This document shows, piece by piece, positions 1 through 7,496 of a DNA stretch of 64,000 nt. A program made the position numbers and the translations under genes. Origin of the DNA: Aequorivita lipolytica (GTDB lineage: Bacteria; Bacteroidota; Bacteroidia; Flavobacteriales; Flavobacteriaceae). The stretch spans positions 62,001 through 126,000 of the forward strand of contig NZ_VORU01000007.1 of assembly GCF_007997135.1 (NCBI RefSeq). The letters are read 5' to 3'. The notes below the pieces were generated by a model. It was not told the origin of the DNA. It was given only the letters and a program-made list of their open reading frames with translations, and did no database searches. Each line of letters opens with the position of its first letter. The first letter of the stretch is position 1.

Positions 1-2
1 CG

Positions 3-353
3 GCCTTCGACCGTGTGAGCGGCGACGCTACAATCGCGGTTGATGCCTTTAGCGCCACCGAGCGTATTGCAGCCCCATCGGGAACCACCCATTACAAATT
101 GGCGATGGGAACGACTGAATTGGACTTTGTAAACAAAACCTTTGTTTACAGCGAAATGGATATGGGTGTCCTACCTTATAACAATACGCAGGTATTGGCT
201 TCCACCCTTACCGCATCGGTAAATCCCAATTCACCTTATCCGGTATTAACCGTGCTAGGGATCGAATTCTACCAAGAGGTGAATGGCCAGTTCTACTCCT
301 TGAAGAATGGTGCCTTCAATGCCTTGGGTATCGTAAACGTAGACGGCGTCTAG
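3..353 (+). CDS. hypothetical structural-type protein, 5'-truncated by window edge
   Basis: The reading frame is open from base 3 to a TAG at 351-353, so only the C-terminal ~116 residues are visible. A GTG at 15 could serve as a start, but the frame continues upstream (A-F-D-R-V-S-G-D) and a truncated longer gene is more likely. The visible part is beta-rich in character, with no signal peptide or membrane segment. It ends two bases before the next gene, so it is probably the first visible member of a four-gene operon ending at 1212. From memory it resembles C-termini of uncharacterised flavobacterial proteins of roughly 200-250 residues; no function is known. Its partners suggest a phage-derived or structural role, which is inference only. 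Confidence 0.6.
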   Translation, partial: AFDRVSGDATIAVDAFSATERIAAPSGTTHYKLAMGTTELDFVNKTFVYSEMDMGVLPYNNTQVLASTLTASVNPNSPYPVLTVLGIEFYQEVNGQFYSLKNGAFNALGIVNVDGV

Positions 354-355
354 CA

Positions 356-793
356 ATGGAACTTGTATTAACAAGGGTTTATAAGAGTGGGGGTACCAAT
401 GGTACCCTCACCTTAAACGGACACTTCGTCTGTTTTACCATAGAGCTTCCGTGGAAGGAAAACCAAAGAAATATTTCCTGTATCCCGGAAGGCACATACG
501 AGCTAAAGGCACGCTACTCGCCAAAGTTTCAAAATCATCTGGAAGTACCGGATGTGTATGGCAGGAATCTTATTCTTATCCATCCTGCAAATAATGCCCT
601 TACCGAACTCCACGGATGTATAGCCCCAGTAAAACAACTCACGGGCATAGGGAAGGGGATCTATTCCAGATTGGCTATGGAAAAATTTCTTTCCATTTTT
701 CACCAAGCCAAGGAAAGAAATGAAAAACTAGTATTAACTATTAACTCAAACCGGTATGAATATCTTAGACAGGTACAAGAAACCCACTCCTAA
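356..793 (+). CDS. DUF5675 family protein
   Basis: This 145-residue protein matches the DUF5675 pattern: an N-terminal beta segment (LVLTRVYKSGGTNGTL), then an ELPWKENQ segment, a CIPEGTYEL motif, a GRNLILIHPAN motif and a later HGCI motif. The conserved His (in LIHP) and Cys (in HGCI) resemble a catalytic dyad arrangement, but no biochemical activity is established to my knowledge. DUF5675 genes are common in phage and phage-like clusters. It starts two bases after the preceding stop and its 3' end overlaps the next gene by 38 bases, which implies translational coupling. There is no signal peptide, so it is probably cytoplasmic or exported by an accompanying holin-like protein. Confidence 0.8.
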   Translation: MELVLTRVYKSGGTNGTLTLNGHFVCFTIELPWKENQRNISCIPEGTYELKARYSPKFQNHLEVPDVYGRNLILIHPANNALTELHGCIAPVKQLTGIGKGIYSRLAMEKFLSIFHQAKERNEKLVLTINSNRYEYLRQVQETHS

Positions 794-1004
794 GTTCTTT
801 AGAATCTTGCGAAATATTGGCTTGGCCCTAGTTGCTTCAGGTGGGGCAATACTGGCAGCGCCAGTGGTAATGCCAGGGATTCTGGTTACTATTGCCACCT
901 ACATTACCGTTATTGGTACGGTAATTTCATCCATAAGTCAGGCAGTAGTAGCGGACACAGGCCATTTAGAAGGACCGTTAAAAAAAGAAGACAATGAACT
1001 TTAA
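756..1004 (+). CDS. small membrane protein, holin-like
   Basis: This 82-residue protein has a basic N-terminus (about residues 1-17), two closely spaced hydrophobic segments (about 19-36 and 40-65) separated by a Pro-rich turn, and a charged C-terminal tail. This layout is typical of small two-helix membrane proteins such as holins. The start ATG lies inside the DUF5675 gene and the 3' end overlaps the next gene by 11 bases. The position after a DUF5675 gene supports a phage-type cassette. Holin activity is inferred from size, topology and context only. Confidence 0.6.
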   Translation: MNILDRYKKPTPKFFRILRNIGLALVASGGAILAAPVVMPGILVTIATYITVIGTVISSISQAVVADTGHLEGPLKKEDNEL

Positions 1005-1212
1005 AGAAGCTCCCATCTTGGCAGGTACGGCTGGCGGTACGCTGGCCTCCACATTGCCCAATATAGGCACCGAGCATCTAATTACCACCTGCATTTTGGC
1101 CTTAGTGGGTGCTACGGTAAGTTTTGTGATGACACTTATATTAAAGAAGCTCCTCGCAATCCTAAAACAGTTCAGGCTTTTTCTTTTCACCAAATCCAAG
1201 AGGAAAAACTAA
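994..1212 (+). CDS. small membrane protein, last gene of phage-like cassette
   Basis: This 72-residue protein has a Gly/Ala/Thr-rich N-terminal segment (about 8-22), one clear transmembrane helix (about 28-52) and a strongly basic C-terminus ending KSKRKN. It overlaps the preceding small membrane gene by 11 bases and is followed directly by a strong terminator, so it closes the operon. The size and pairing with another small hydrophobic protein suggest a holin/antiholin-like or tail-anchoring role, but no family is recognised. Confidence 0.55.
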   Translation: MNFKEAPILAGTAGGTLASTLPNIGTEHLITTCILALVGATVSFVMTLILKKLLAILKQFRLFLFTKSKRKN

Positions 1213-1234
1213 TTGTTATATGTTTCCCACAAAT

Positions 1235-1276
1235 AAAAACCGTAAAGCATTTATAATATTGCTTGCGGTTTTTTTT
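1235..1276 (+). terminator. intrinsic terminator of the phage-like cassette
   Basis: The arms AAAACCG and CGGTTTT, plus an inner AAGCA/TGCTT pairing, form a hairpin followed directly by a T-run. It lies 23 bases after the last stop codon of the cassette. Confidence 0.8.
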
Positions 1277-1896
1277 ATGGCAATCTGTCTGCCCCTTAGC
1301 TCATTTAACACCCAAAGAAACAAAAACCCAAACCCACCAAGCTTTCATACTTCAATTAATAAAAGCTAAATTTGAGTGTGTCAATCACTTTTGAAAGCAG
1401 CTAGTTAAAGCACTTCGACGGAGTTCATATTGAGCCTGTCGAAATGCTCAGTGTGACAGTAGGATGTCAATTTGAAAAGCAGGATGTCAGGGTGAGCGCA
1501 GTCGAACCCCTTGTGCAGCCGAAATATAAACGCAAGTCCAAATGTCAGCTTGGACCCTTCGACAGGCACAGGATAAACTGAAGTCGAACCCCTTTTGAAA
1601 ACGAAATCGAAACCGAAATCAAAAATGTCAGGGTGAGCCCTTCGGCAGGCTCAGGATAAACTGAAGTCGAACCCCTTAATAAATGCAAGTCCAAATGTCA
1701 GGGTGAGCGCAGTCGAACCCGCTTGTGCAGCCGGAACATAAATGCAATCTTGTAGAATTTTAAATATGAATGTTTTAGATGATGGCGGAGGTTTAGATAA
1801 AAGAATAGGCGAGAAGCTTATAACCGCTTTTTAGGAAGCAAGTTTTATTTCATCATTAAAAATGAGTTTTGATAAACTTAATTAAAATAACGATAA
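1277..1896. other. long intergenic region with dispersed repeats and no convincing gene
   Basis: This gap separates the phage-like cassette from the next gene. Its middle part is built of repeat words (listed separately). A 22-codon frame at 1766-1834 is too short to call and resembles a gene scrap. No RNA gene was seen. Confidence 0.6.
1411..1731. repeat. cluster of dispersed flavobacterial intergenic repeats
   Basis: The word GTGAGCGCAGTCGAACCC and its variant with CAGGATAAACTGAAGTCGAA recur here four to five times, mixed with CCCTTCGACAGGC / CCCTTCGGCAGGC blocks. The sequence GAGCCTGTCGAAATGCTCA is the complementary orientation, so some copies can pair as hairpins. This repeat type is widespread in intergenic DNA of Flavobacteriaceae. 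Related single copies lie near 7370-7440 and 23690-23715. Confidence 0.8.
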
Positions 1897-2748
1897 ATGA
1901 TTAATCTAGACAACTTAGAAAATTTTGACAATTTGAACGACCTCAATAAGGAATTGCAAAGAAGAGCAAACATTTATAATGAGAATGGGGTGGATTATTT
2001 TGAAGGTCTTTCGCCCACGGAGATGCAGCAATTGCACTATCACTTCCCAACAGGCGAAAGTCCGCTAGTTATAAACAAACTTTCGGAAGAGCAACTTAAA
2101 GACTGCCCGTTGCTTATGCAGTTGCGCTTCCTCATCGATAAGATGAAAGGAGGGAAGGAATTAAAACTCACAAAAACCGGAGCTTTGCCTACCAAATTGG
2201 TTAAAGAAATTTATGATCTTGGGTATCTAAAAAACGAAATGATAGAAAAGGGGATTGGTAAACTGTATAAAGAAGATGATGCCCAAGAGATAAGTATAAC
2301 CCGCATCTTACTGCAAATATCAAATTTGGCGAAGAAAAAAAATGGCACATTAAGCCTGACCAAAAAAGGAGAAAAGTATGCGGCTGACGGAAATGTTATT
2401 TTGAAAGAAATCTTAACCGTGTTGTTCACTAAATTCAATTGGGCGTATTATGACGGCTACGAATCTGAAACTATAGGGCAGATAAATCCTGCGTTCAGCC
2501 TTTTCTTACTCAAAAAATATGGGGTCGATAAAAGATCCGTAAATTTCTATGCAGAAAAATATTTCAACGCCTTTCCTCAACTTAAATCAGAAGATAATGT
2601 GGATTTTAGGTGTTATGCAACTCGCACCTTCGATCGCTACTTTTATTTTATGGGCTTTATAAAAAAGGAGAAAAAGGACTTTTTAGGTCCTATTGAACTT
2701 GAAAAAACAAAGTTCTTTGATCAGCTTTTCTCAGAAAAATCGCTGTAG
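1897..2748 (+). CDS. hypothetical protein, 283 aa
   Basis: This is a soluble, charged protein with no signal peptide or membrane segment. The N-terminal third (about residues 1-75) is Asn/Asp/Leu-rich and contains the motif GLSPTEMQQLHYH. The central part (about 90-165) has two short KLTKTG / SLTKKG segments that look like an internal duplication, possibly of winged-helix type. The C-terminal part is rich in Tyr and Phe. I do not recognise a named family. The gene stands alone after a repeat cluster, and ~250 bases without a gene follow. Confidence 0.7.
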   Translation: MINLDNLENFDNLNDLNKELQRRANIYNENGVDYFEGLSPTEMQQLHYHFPTGESPLVINKLSEEQLKDCPLLMQLRFLIDKMKGGKELKLTKTGALPTKLVKEIYDLGYLKNEMIEKGIGKLYKEDDAQEISITRILLQISNLAKKKNGTLSLTKKGEKYAADGNVILKEILTVLFTKFNWAYYDGYESETIGQINPAFSLFLLKKYGVDKRSVNFYAEKYFNAFPQLKSEDNVDFRCYATRTFDRYFYFMGFIKKEKKDFLGPIELEKTKFFDQLFSEKSL

Positions 2749-3004
2749 GTGTCAATTAGATTAGAAAGGTCTTTCACCGTTTACGTGGAGCGTTCTAATA
2801 AAGTGACTTGAGCATTGGTTAGATTTACGTTCCTCTGGTGAAAAGCAGGAAAGAATAGGTCATCAATAATTTGAATTTTTAGAACATTTTGTGGGTTTCT
2901 GAAGTTGAATGTGCTTGGACGTTGATAGAGCTTTAACCGAAAACCGAAACCGAAAGAATGCTTTTTAAAAATTAACTTTCATTGCAGTTTAATTTTTATT
3001 TTAA

Positions 3005-3604
3005 TTAAAACTTTGTCTTCTCTAAATCATCCATAGCCTCAAGTAATGTATCGCTCTTTAATCTGAGCCCAGAAAGCGTGATGTGGTAGCGATTATCTTT
3101 GATGTATTCCAATTCAGAACGCTGTATATCCTTATTAACTTGTTCTTTAATGAGCAGTTGGTTTCCTTTATATTCATAGGTTTTGGACCAACCTTCTTCG
3201 CTCTTGAAATCTACTTTTTGATTAATTAATTTATAAACCGCATTCACATGCTGAAAACCATTAGTGCCGGCTCCATCTACAACGGTTATTGATATTGACG
3301 TACTTTTATTATTTGGGTCTTCATCTAAACTGTATGTGCCTGCTATGGTTTGCGAACTAGGGTTGCCTGTGCTTCTCAAAGACATTCCAATCAGCTCCTT
3401 GGGCAATTTGGCTATTAGTTCTTCACCGGTATTGGGGGTTGTACCCGCCAAATCTTGAAGCCAAGTGCCTAGGTCTTTGTCTTTTTCCTCAAACTGTTCA
3501 ACTTTTTCCTCAACGGACTCGGTATTTTTTTCTGCACCTTCTTTACAAGAAACCAAGGTTATCGTGCACACTAAAAGAATTAAAAAAGGGAATTGATTTT
3601 TCAT
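3005..3604 (-). CDS. lipoprotein, hypothetical, 199 aa
   Basis: The N-terminus is a lipoprotein signal with lipobox LVSC (Cys about residue 20), followed by an acidic Glu/Lys-rich linker (about 21-45), so the mature protein is predicted to be membrane-anchored. The rest (about 50-199) is a mixed alpha/beta domain with a GTYSLDED segment and repeated Lys/Glu-rich strands. No enzyme motif is visible and no family is recognised. The gene is monocistronic; its upstream region (3605-3863) is AT-rich without a clear promoter. Confidence 0.75.
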   Translation of the reverse strand: MKNQFPFLILLVCTITLVSCKEGAEKNTESVEEKVEQFEEKDKDLGTWLQDLAGTTPNTGEELIAKLPKELIGMSLRSTGNPSSQTIAGTYSLDEDPNNKSTSISITVVDGAGTNGFQHVNAVYKLINQKVDFKSEEGWSKTYEYKGNQLLIKEQVNKDIQRSELEYIKDNRYHITLSGLRLKSDTLLEAMDDLEKTKF

Positions 3605-3863
3605 CTGTTTTTAGTTTTTAATTTGTTTTATTTATAATTCACTATCAGCAATCACTAAAAAGCTGCTGTTTATTAGTATAAGACAGCTAGCAACTTGTCT
3701 ATTTGTGTTAGTTCCTTACAAATGCAATAATGAGCACAACAGCAATGTTGGTACACATAAGGTGTTGATGTACAAACATAACGAAAATATAAATACCTAT
3801 TTTAATATTCTAAGCACGTAAAACATAAGTAATCTGAAAAGGATTATCTCACAACTCAAAAAC

Positions 3864-3914
3864 CCTAAAGCTTACAGCCTAAAGCTTACAGCCTAAAGCC
3901 TAAAGCCTACAGCC
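3864..3914. repeat. short degenerate tandem repeat (CCTAAAGCTTACAG unit)
   Basis: A 14-base unit CCTAAAGCTTACAG occurs about twice and then decays into CCTAAAGC and CCTACAGC copies. It is intergenic. Nothing else is seen in 3605-3920 apart from AT-rich DNA. Confidence 0.8.
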
Positions 3915-3920
3915 CCCAAA

Positions 3921-3974
3921 TAAAAAACCCATCTCAATAATATGGAATTAAAAATCCATAAAATTGAAATGGGT
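3921..3974 (-). terminator. intrinsic terminator downstream of the small minus-strand genes
   Basis: Read on the minus strand, ACCCATTTCAAT pairs with ATTGAGATGGGT (one internal mismatch) and is followed by TTTTTTATT. It lies 25 bases past the stop at 3999 and fits the end of the transcript carrying the small genes at 3999-4385. Confidence 0.7.
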
Positions 3975-3998
3975 ACAACTGCATTTGTAGAAAGTGAG

Positions 3999-4226
3999 TT
4001 ATTCTTCTTCTTTGTTCGCTTTGGTTGCATTACCTCTCTTTGACTTGTCCAGATCCCTGTCCTCGTCTTTTGCGATTCCTTTTGCGCTTGGAATTGGGTG
4101 TTTACCTACGTATTTTCGTAATTTGGATTCTTTTTTATAATAAAATGTTTTATATATTAATCTTTCTTTTGAAATGTTTCTATCCGAAAAAATACGCTGT
4201 TTTCCAAAGCTTAAAAAAGATAAAAT
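3999..4226 (-). CDS. possible small hydrophilic protein or read-through extension
   Basis: After the TAG of the 52-aa gene at 4227-4385, the same frame stays open for ~75 codons. Its C-terminal part reads KYVGKHPIPSAKGIAKDED and ends in KANKEEE before TAA. No ATG, GTG or TTG start lies between the TAG and the conserved-looking part, so it is either a start-less fragment, an extension reached by read-through, or has an unusual start. Its composition (Lys/Glu/Asp-rich, EEE tail) is like the upstream small gene, and a terminator follows immediately, which supports co-transcription. Confidence 0.3.
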   Translation of the reverse strand: MLSFLSFGKQRIFSDRNISKERLIYKTFYYKKESKLRKYVGKHPIPSAKGIAKDEDRDLDKSKRGNATKANKEEE

Positions 4227-4385
4227 CTATTCCTCTTCTTTTTCTTTATCTGGATAGTTTGGTTTAAACCCGTCCTCTTTTGACTGATCCTTTTCGCTAT
4301 GTACGCTTCTACTTCCGCGTGCGGTCTTAGTACTCGAATTTGGAATAGTTCTGCTTTTCCCTTTGTTGTTATCTTCTTTGCTCAT
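4227..4385 (-). CDS. small hydrophilic protein, 52 aa
   Basis: An ATG at 4385 opens a 52-codon frame beginning MSKEDNNKGKSR and ending in KEKEEE, with no hydrophobic segment. It is very rich in Lys, Glu, Ser and Asp and is likely intrinsically disordered. The conserved-looking tail is DGFKPNYPDKEK. It was below the length usually called but is supported by a clean start, codon-like composition and a downstream terminator at 3921. I do not recognise it. A tandem repeat lies just upstream. Confidence 0.5.
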   Translation of the reverse strand: MSKEDNNKGKSRTIPNSSTKTARGSRSVHSEKDQSKEDGFKPNYPDKEKEEE

Positions 4386-4411
4386 AGTGTTTTAAATTAT
4401 GTTCTTACTCC

Positions 4412-4524
4412 TAATCGTCCAATCGTCCAATCATCTAATCATCTAATCATCTAATCATCTGATCATCCAACAATCCAACAATCCAACAATCCAACAATCC
4501 AATAATCCAATAATCCAATAATCG
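4412..4524. repeat. 8-bp tandem array with gradual unit drift
   Basis: About 14 copies of an 8-base unit run without interruption. The unit drifts from AATCGTCC to AATCATCT to AACAATCC to AATAATCC along the array. This stepwise drift is the signature of local slippage and homogenisation. It lies in the upstream region of the 52-aa minus-strand gene. Confidence 0.9.
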
Positions 4525-5041
4525 AACCCCATAAATTTATATCTATAGAAGATCATTATACAGTGTTATAACTATATTTAACAACTTGGTGTTAAATGAT
4601 TCAGAAAAAAATAGTCTTCTATTTGTATGAAGAAATGTAGATGTCTTTATTCACCAAACATTAAATGAAGGTAATGCCGAAATATTCAAAAGCCGATTTT
4701 AATTACCGATTTATCTTGATATCTAATAATCGATCAATACCACCTACAGATCCTTAGAAACTTTGAAGACAATTAACTTTATAAAACTTCCTTCTACTCA
4801 AAAAAAGAGGTTTTAGAATTTAACCATATTAAAAAGCATTTGAGAAAAGGATGCTTTCATTTAAAAAATATATTTCTTCAAAAGTATCTGGCATTCAATA
4901 ATTTACTACATTTACATTGGTTGATATCCATTGTGGTATATAAACCAAAAACTCTCCTCATTTTTAAGCAGTTTGCGTTTTCTAGCAAATAATTTTCTGA
5001 TTGTTTTCTTACTGATTGTCCAACTTCAAAATTTAAGTAAA
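4525..5041. other. AT-rich intergenic region upstream of the M23-like gene
   Basis: No gene or RNA is seen in these ~520 bases. The sequence TACATTTAC near 4905-4913 weakly resembles a Bacteroidota -7 box and could belong to the promoter of the next gene. Confidence 0.5.
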
Positions 5042-7201
5042 ATGACTGCAAAAAAAATCCTTAGACCCAAGGCCCCTATAAAAAAGGAGCCCACTACAAA
5101 GCCTGTAGCCTCTAGAAAGGTCGCTACAAAAACCAAGACCGTCTCTGGCTTGGGAACACGAATTAAAAGAACCTCAGCAATGAAACCTGGAAAAGTTTCG
5201 GCCACCACTCTCAAAAAGGTAGGAACCATTGCCCAAGTGCGGCACTTTAAATTTGCGGAAACTGCTCCAGTTAAGTTCGACCCCAGACAGGTGGACGCCG
5301 AAGTGTTCCAAAGGGGAGCGAATGCACCTTCAAACATTGAGTTTGTGATGCAGCCCACCGATGGCGACTATGTGGTTTTTCACCCCACCCCGGGCTTTAC
5401 GAGTGAAGAGACTTCACTGGCACAACTTTCCATTAGGGCAACTATTTATAACAAGGGCACCGAAGCGGTGGATCTTGATGAGGTGGTGCTGGAATATAAA
5501 AATGGTAATACTACCGTAAAAAAAGATGTGTTTTTACCATCAAATAAATTGGTAATTAAACCTGGCTTTTCCGCAAACTGGCAGAACAGTCGAGACTATC
5601 ACGAAAACGGCGATGTGATTTTTCTGGATACGCCATACCCTACCAAGGTAAAACTGAGTTTCCACTTCAAGAATTACGGGGGTTCCCTTTCCGTTACAAA
5701 AAATCTCAAACCCTATACGCATGCGCTAGCCCTTCCTTTTGATAAGACCGATTTTGAAAAGGATGAGTATGTGTCCGGCTACTCTATGCACGGTGGCGGA
5801 AGCCAGGTGTTTGCCTACGATTTGGGAGTGGAAGCTTATGAAGACAAAGCATGGAGGGGTTTGTTACCCAACAAGGACAACAGCAAAAATGAAAACTATC
5901 GCATTTGGGGTAAACCTGTGAGGGCGATGGCAGACGGGATCGTGCTGCATTTTGAAAATAACATTCCCAACAACTGGAAACCAGATGGCTCTGACGAGGG
6001 AATGAAGAAACAAAAAGATGAACTTTGGGGCTCATTCGATTTTGGGGGTTCCGGAAACCATTTCTATATTCGGCATGGGAACGTAGTTGCCCTTTATGCA
6101 CATCTGCAGAAAGGTTCACTTACTAATTCATTGATGAAAAAGGGAGCAACCGTTAAGAAAGGCACCATTCTTGGGAAGGCAGGCAACGCTGGCAACTCAA
6201 CAGCGCCGCACTTGCATATACACATAAAAACATATGAGAACGATAGCGAACCCGACAAAGGCGTTTTTAGACCGCTACTGTTCAATACAGGTTATGTAAT
6301 AGGGAAGGAGCACTATAAAACCCCTAAGTCGAATATTAATTGGTCCCCATTACATGCCCAAGGCATTCCGGGGAAGAAAGACAAAGCTTGCTTTGTAGCT
6401 ATGGAACACCCGTACTGTGAAAATCCAACCAATAGGGGGGAAATAGCAAGACACGGAATAGATCAGGCAAACTATCAGGACGAATTCAACAAGATATGGA
6501 CCTGTGGCTATTACCCTGTTTGGGTGGACGGTTTTGATGTAAATGGAAAGACCTATTTCAACGTTATTTTCCGCCCCTCAAAAAATGTGGCTTGGGTAGC
6601 CCGTCATAATATGGACGGCAAAAAGTATCAAGCTGAATTTGATACTTGGCACAAGGCTGGCTATAGGCTCATCAATATAAATTCCTATCTTTTAAGTGGC
6701 AAGTTGCGCTACACAGCGGTTTGGAAAAAGGACAGTTCGGTAAAGTGGATGGCCTATCATGGCCAGACCCTTGCTTGGCACGAGGCTAATTTTGAAAAGC
6801 ATCATAAGGCTGGATGGGTGCCAACCAACGTTTCTTGTGTAAATGTGGGTTCTAAAACCTATGTTGCCGCCCTTTGGGAAAAGAAAAATACAGGCGGTTT
6901 TTACCTACGCCCAGATATGGATCTGCAAGCTTTTAAAGATGCGTTCAAGGATTACACTGATAAGAAAAAGTTTAAACTCGTTTACTTGGATGCCTATCTA
7001 AAAGGTGGCAAGCCCAGATTGAGTGGAATATGGTACAAAAATGCACCCGATTATAATTCGTGGTGGGAAAAGCACCATCTCTCAGGTACGCAATACCAGA
7101 CTGAATATACCAGTATGCTTTCCAAAGGCTACCTCACCCGCTGTGTAGTGGGCTATGAAGATGGCAACAAGGCAAATTACGAAGGTATTTGGTCTAAATA
7201 G
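5042..7201 (+). CDS. M23-like peptidase with C-terminal tandem repeats
   Basis: With ATG 5042 as start the protein has 719 residues. A TTG at 4931 would add 37 residues including a hydrophobic stretch, but ATG gives a natural start (MTAKKILRPKAP). Residues 1-60 are basic, Lys/Ala/Pro-rich and disordered. A beta-rich domain (about 75-235) follows. Residues ~245-400 resemble peptidase family M23: AYD at about D260, YAHL with H354, and PHLHIH with H390/H392, all positions expected for zinc ligation. The usual His four residues before the Asp is absent (Val there; the sequence is GSQVFAYD), so activity is uncertain. Residues ~420-719 hold about five ~50-residue repeats (patterns such as YQAEFDTWHKAGYR) matching Bacterial tandem repeat domain 1. 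A cell-wall or glycan-binding hydrolase role is inferred. Confidence 0.8.
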   Translation: MTAKKILRPKAPIKKEPTTKPVASRKVATKTKTVSGLGTRIKRTSAMKPGKVSATTLKKVGTIAQVRHFKFAETAPVKFDPRQVDAEVFQRGANAPSNIEFVMQPTDGDYVVFHPTPGFTSEETSLAQLSIRATIYNKGTEAVDLDEVVLEYKNGNTTVKKDVFLPSNKLVIKPGFSANWQNSRDYHENGDVIFLDTPYPTKVKLSFHFKNYGGSLSVTKNLKPYTHALALPFDKTDFEKDEYVSGYSMHGGGSQVFAYDLGVEAYEDKAWRGLLPNKDNSKNENYRIWGKPVRAMADGIVLHFENNIPNNWKPDGSDEGMKKQKDELWGSFDFGGSGNHFYIRHGNVVALYAHLQKGSLTNSLMKKGATVKKGTILGKAGNAGNSTAPHLHIHIKTYENDSEPDKGVFRPLLFNTGYVIGKEHYKTPKSNINWSPLHAQGIPGKKDKACFVAMEHPYCENPTNRGEIARHGIDQANYQDEFNKIWTCGYYPVWVDGFDVNGKTYFNVIFRPSKNVAWVARHNMDGKKYQAEFDTWHKAGYRLININSYLLSGKLRYTAVWKKDSSVKWMAYHGQTLAWHEANFEKHHKAGWVPTNVSCVNVGSKTYVAALWEKKNTGGFYLRPDMDLQAFKDAFKDYTDKKKFKLVYLDAYLKGGKPRLSGIWYKNAPDYNSWWEKHHLSGTQYQTEYTSMLSKGYLTRCVVGYEDGNKANYEGIWSK

Positions 7202-7319
7202 TAGCTAGCTAAAAATGGTTGGCTTAAAAGAATGGCAGGTTGCGCTCTATTGTTTTTGGAAATGAGGACCAATTTGCAATAGCAAAGTATAAAATCTACC
7301 ATTTTTATATATTAAATAT

Positions 7320-7473
7320 CAAGAGGCTGTTTAAAAAAGTCACAACACATTGGTTTGTGCGGTTGAGCGAAGTGGAGACCTGCTTTATAGTAAGAACAAT
7401 ATAGTTCTTGACCGCGCAATAGTTCTTTACTCCGCTCAAACTGGCATCATGGTGCTTTTTATTCAGCCTCTTG
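7320..7473. repeat. 154-bp element bounded by a 10-bp inverted repeat
   Basis: The ends CAAGAGGCTG and CAGCCTCTTG are perfect inverted repeats, extended by AT-rich complementary bases (TTTAAAAA against TTTTTATT). Inside are GAGCGAAGTGGAGACC and ACTCCGCTCAAACT, which belong to the dispersed flavobacterial repeat family. It carries no gene and could be a mobile miniature element or a fold-back transcript end. Confidence 0.65.
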
Positions 7474-7496
7474 TTTTATCAATAGGATTTTAATTA

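Noticed and set aside
4025-4267. 80-codon plus-strand frame
   Set aside because: It overlaps the minus-strand small genes and has a Leu/Phe/Tyr-rich composition typical of an antisense frame.
4412-4524. CRISPR array
   Set aside because: Units of 8 bp follow each other without spacers and no cas gene is present. The same applies to arrays at 9170 and 16434.
4931-5041. TTG start with hydrophobic segment for the M23-like gene
   Set aside because: Possible as a signal anchor, but the ATG at 5042 gives a more natural start. It is kept as an alternative in the M23 finding.
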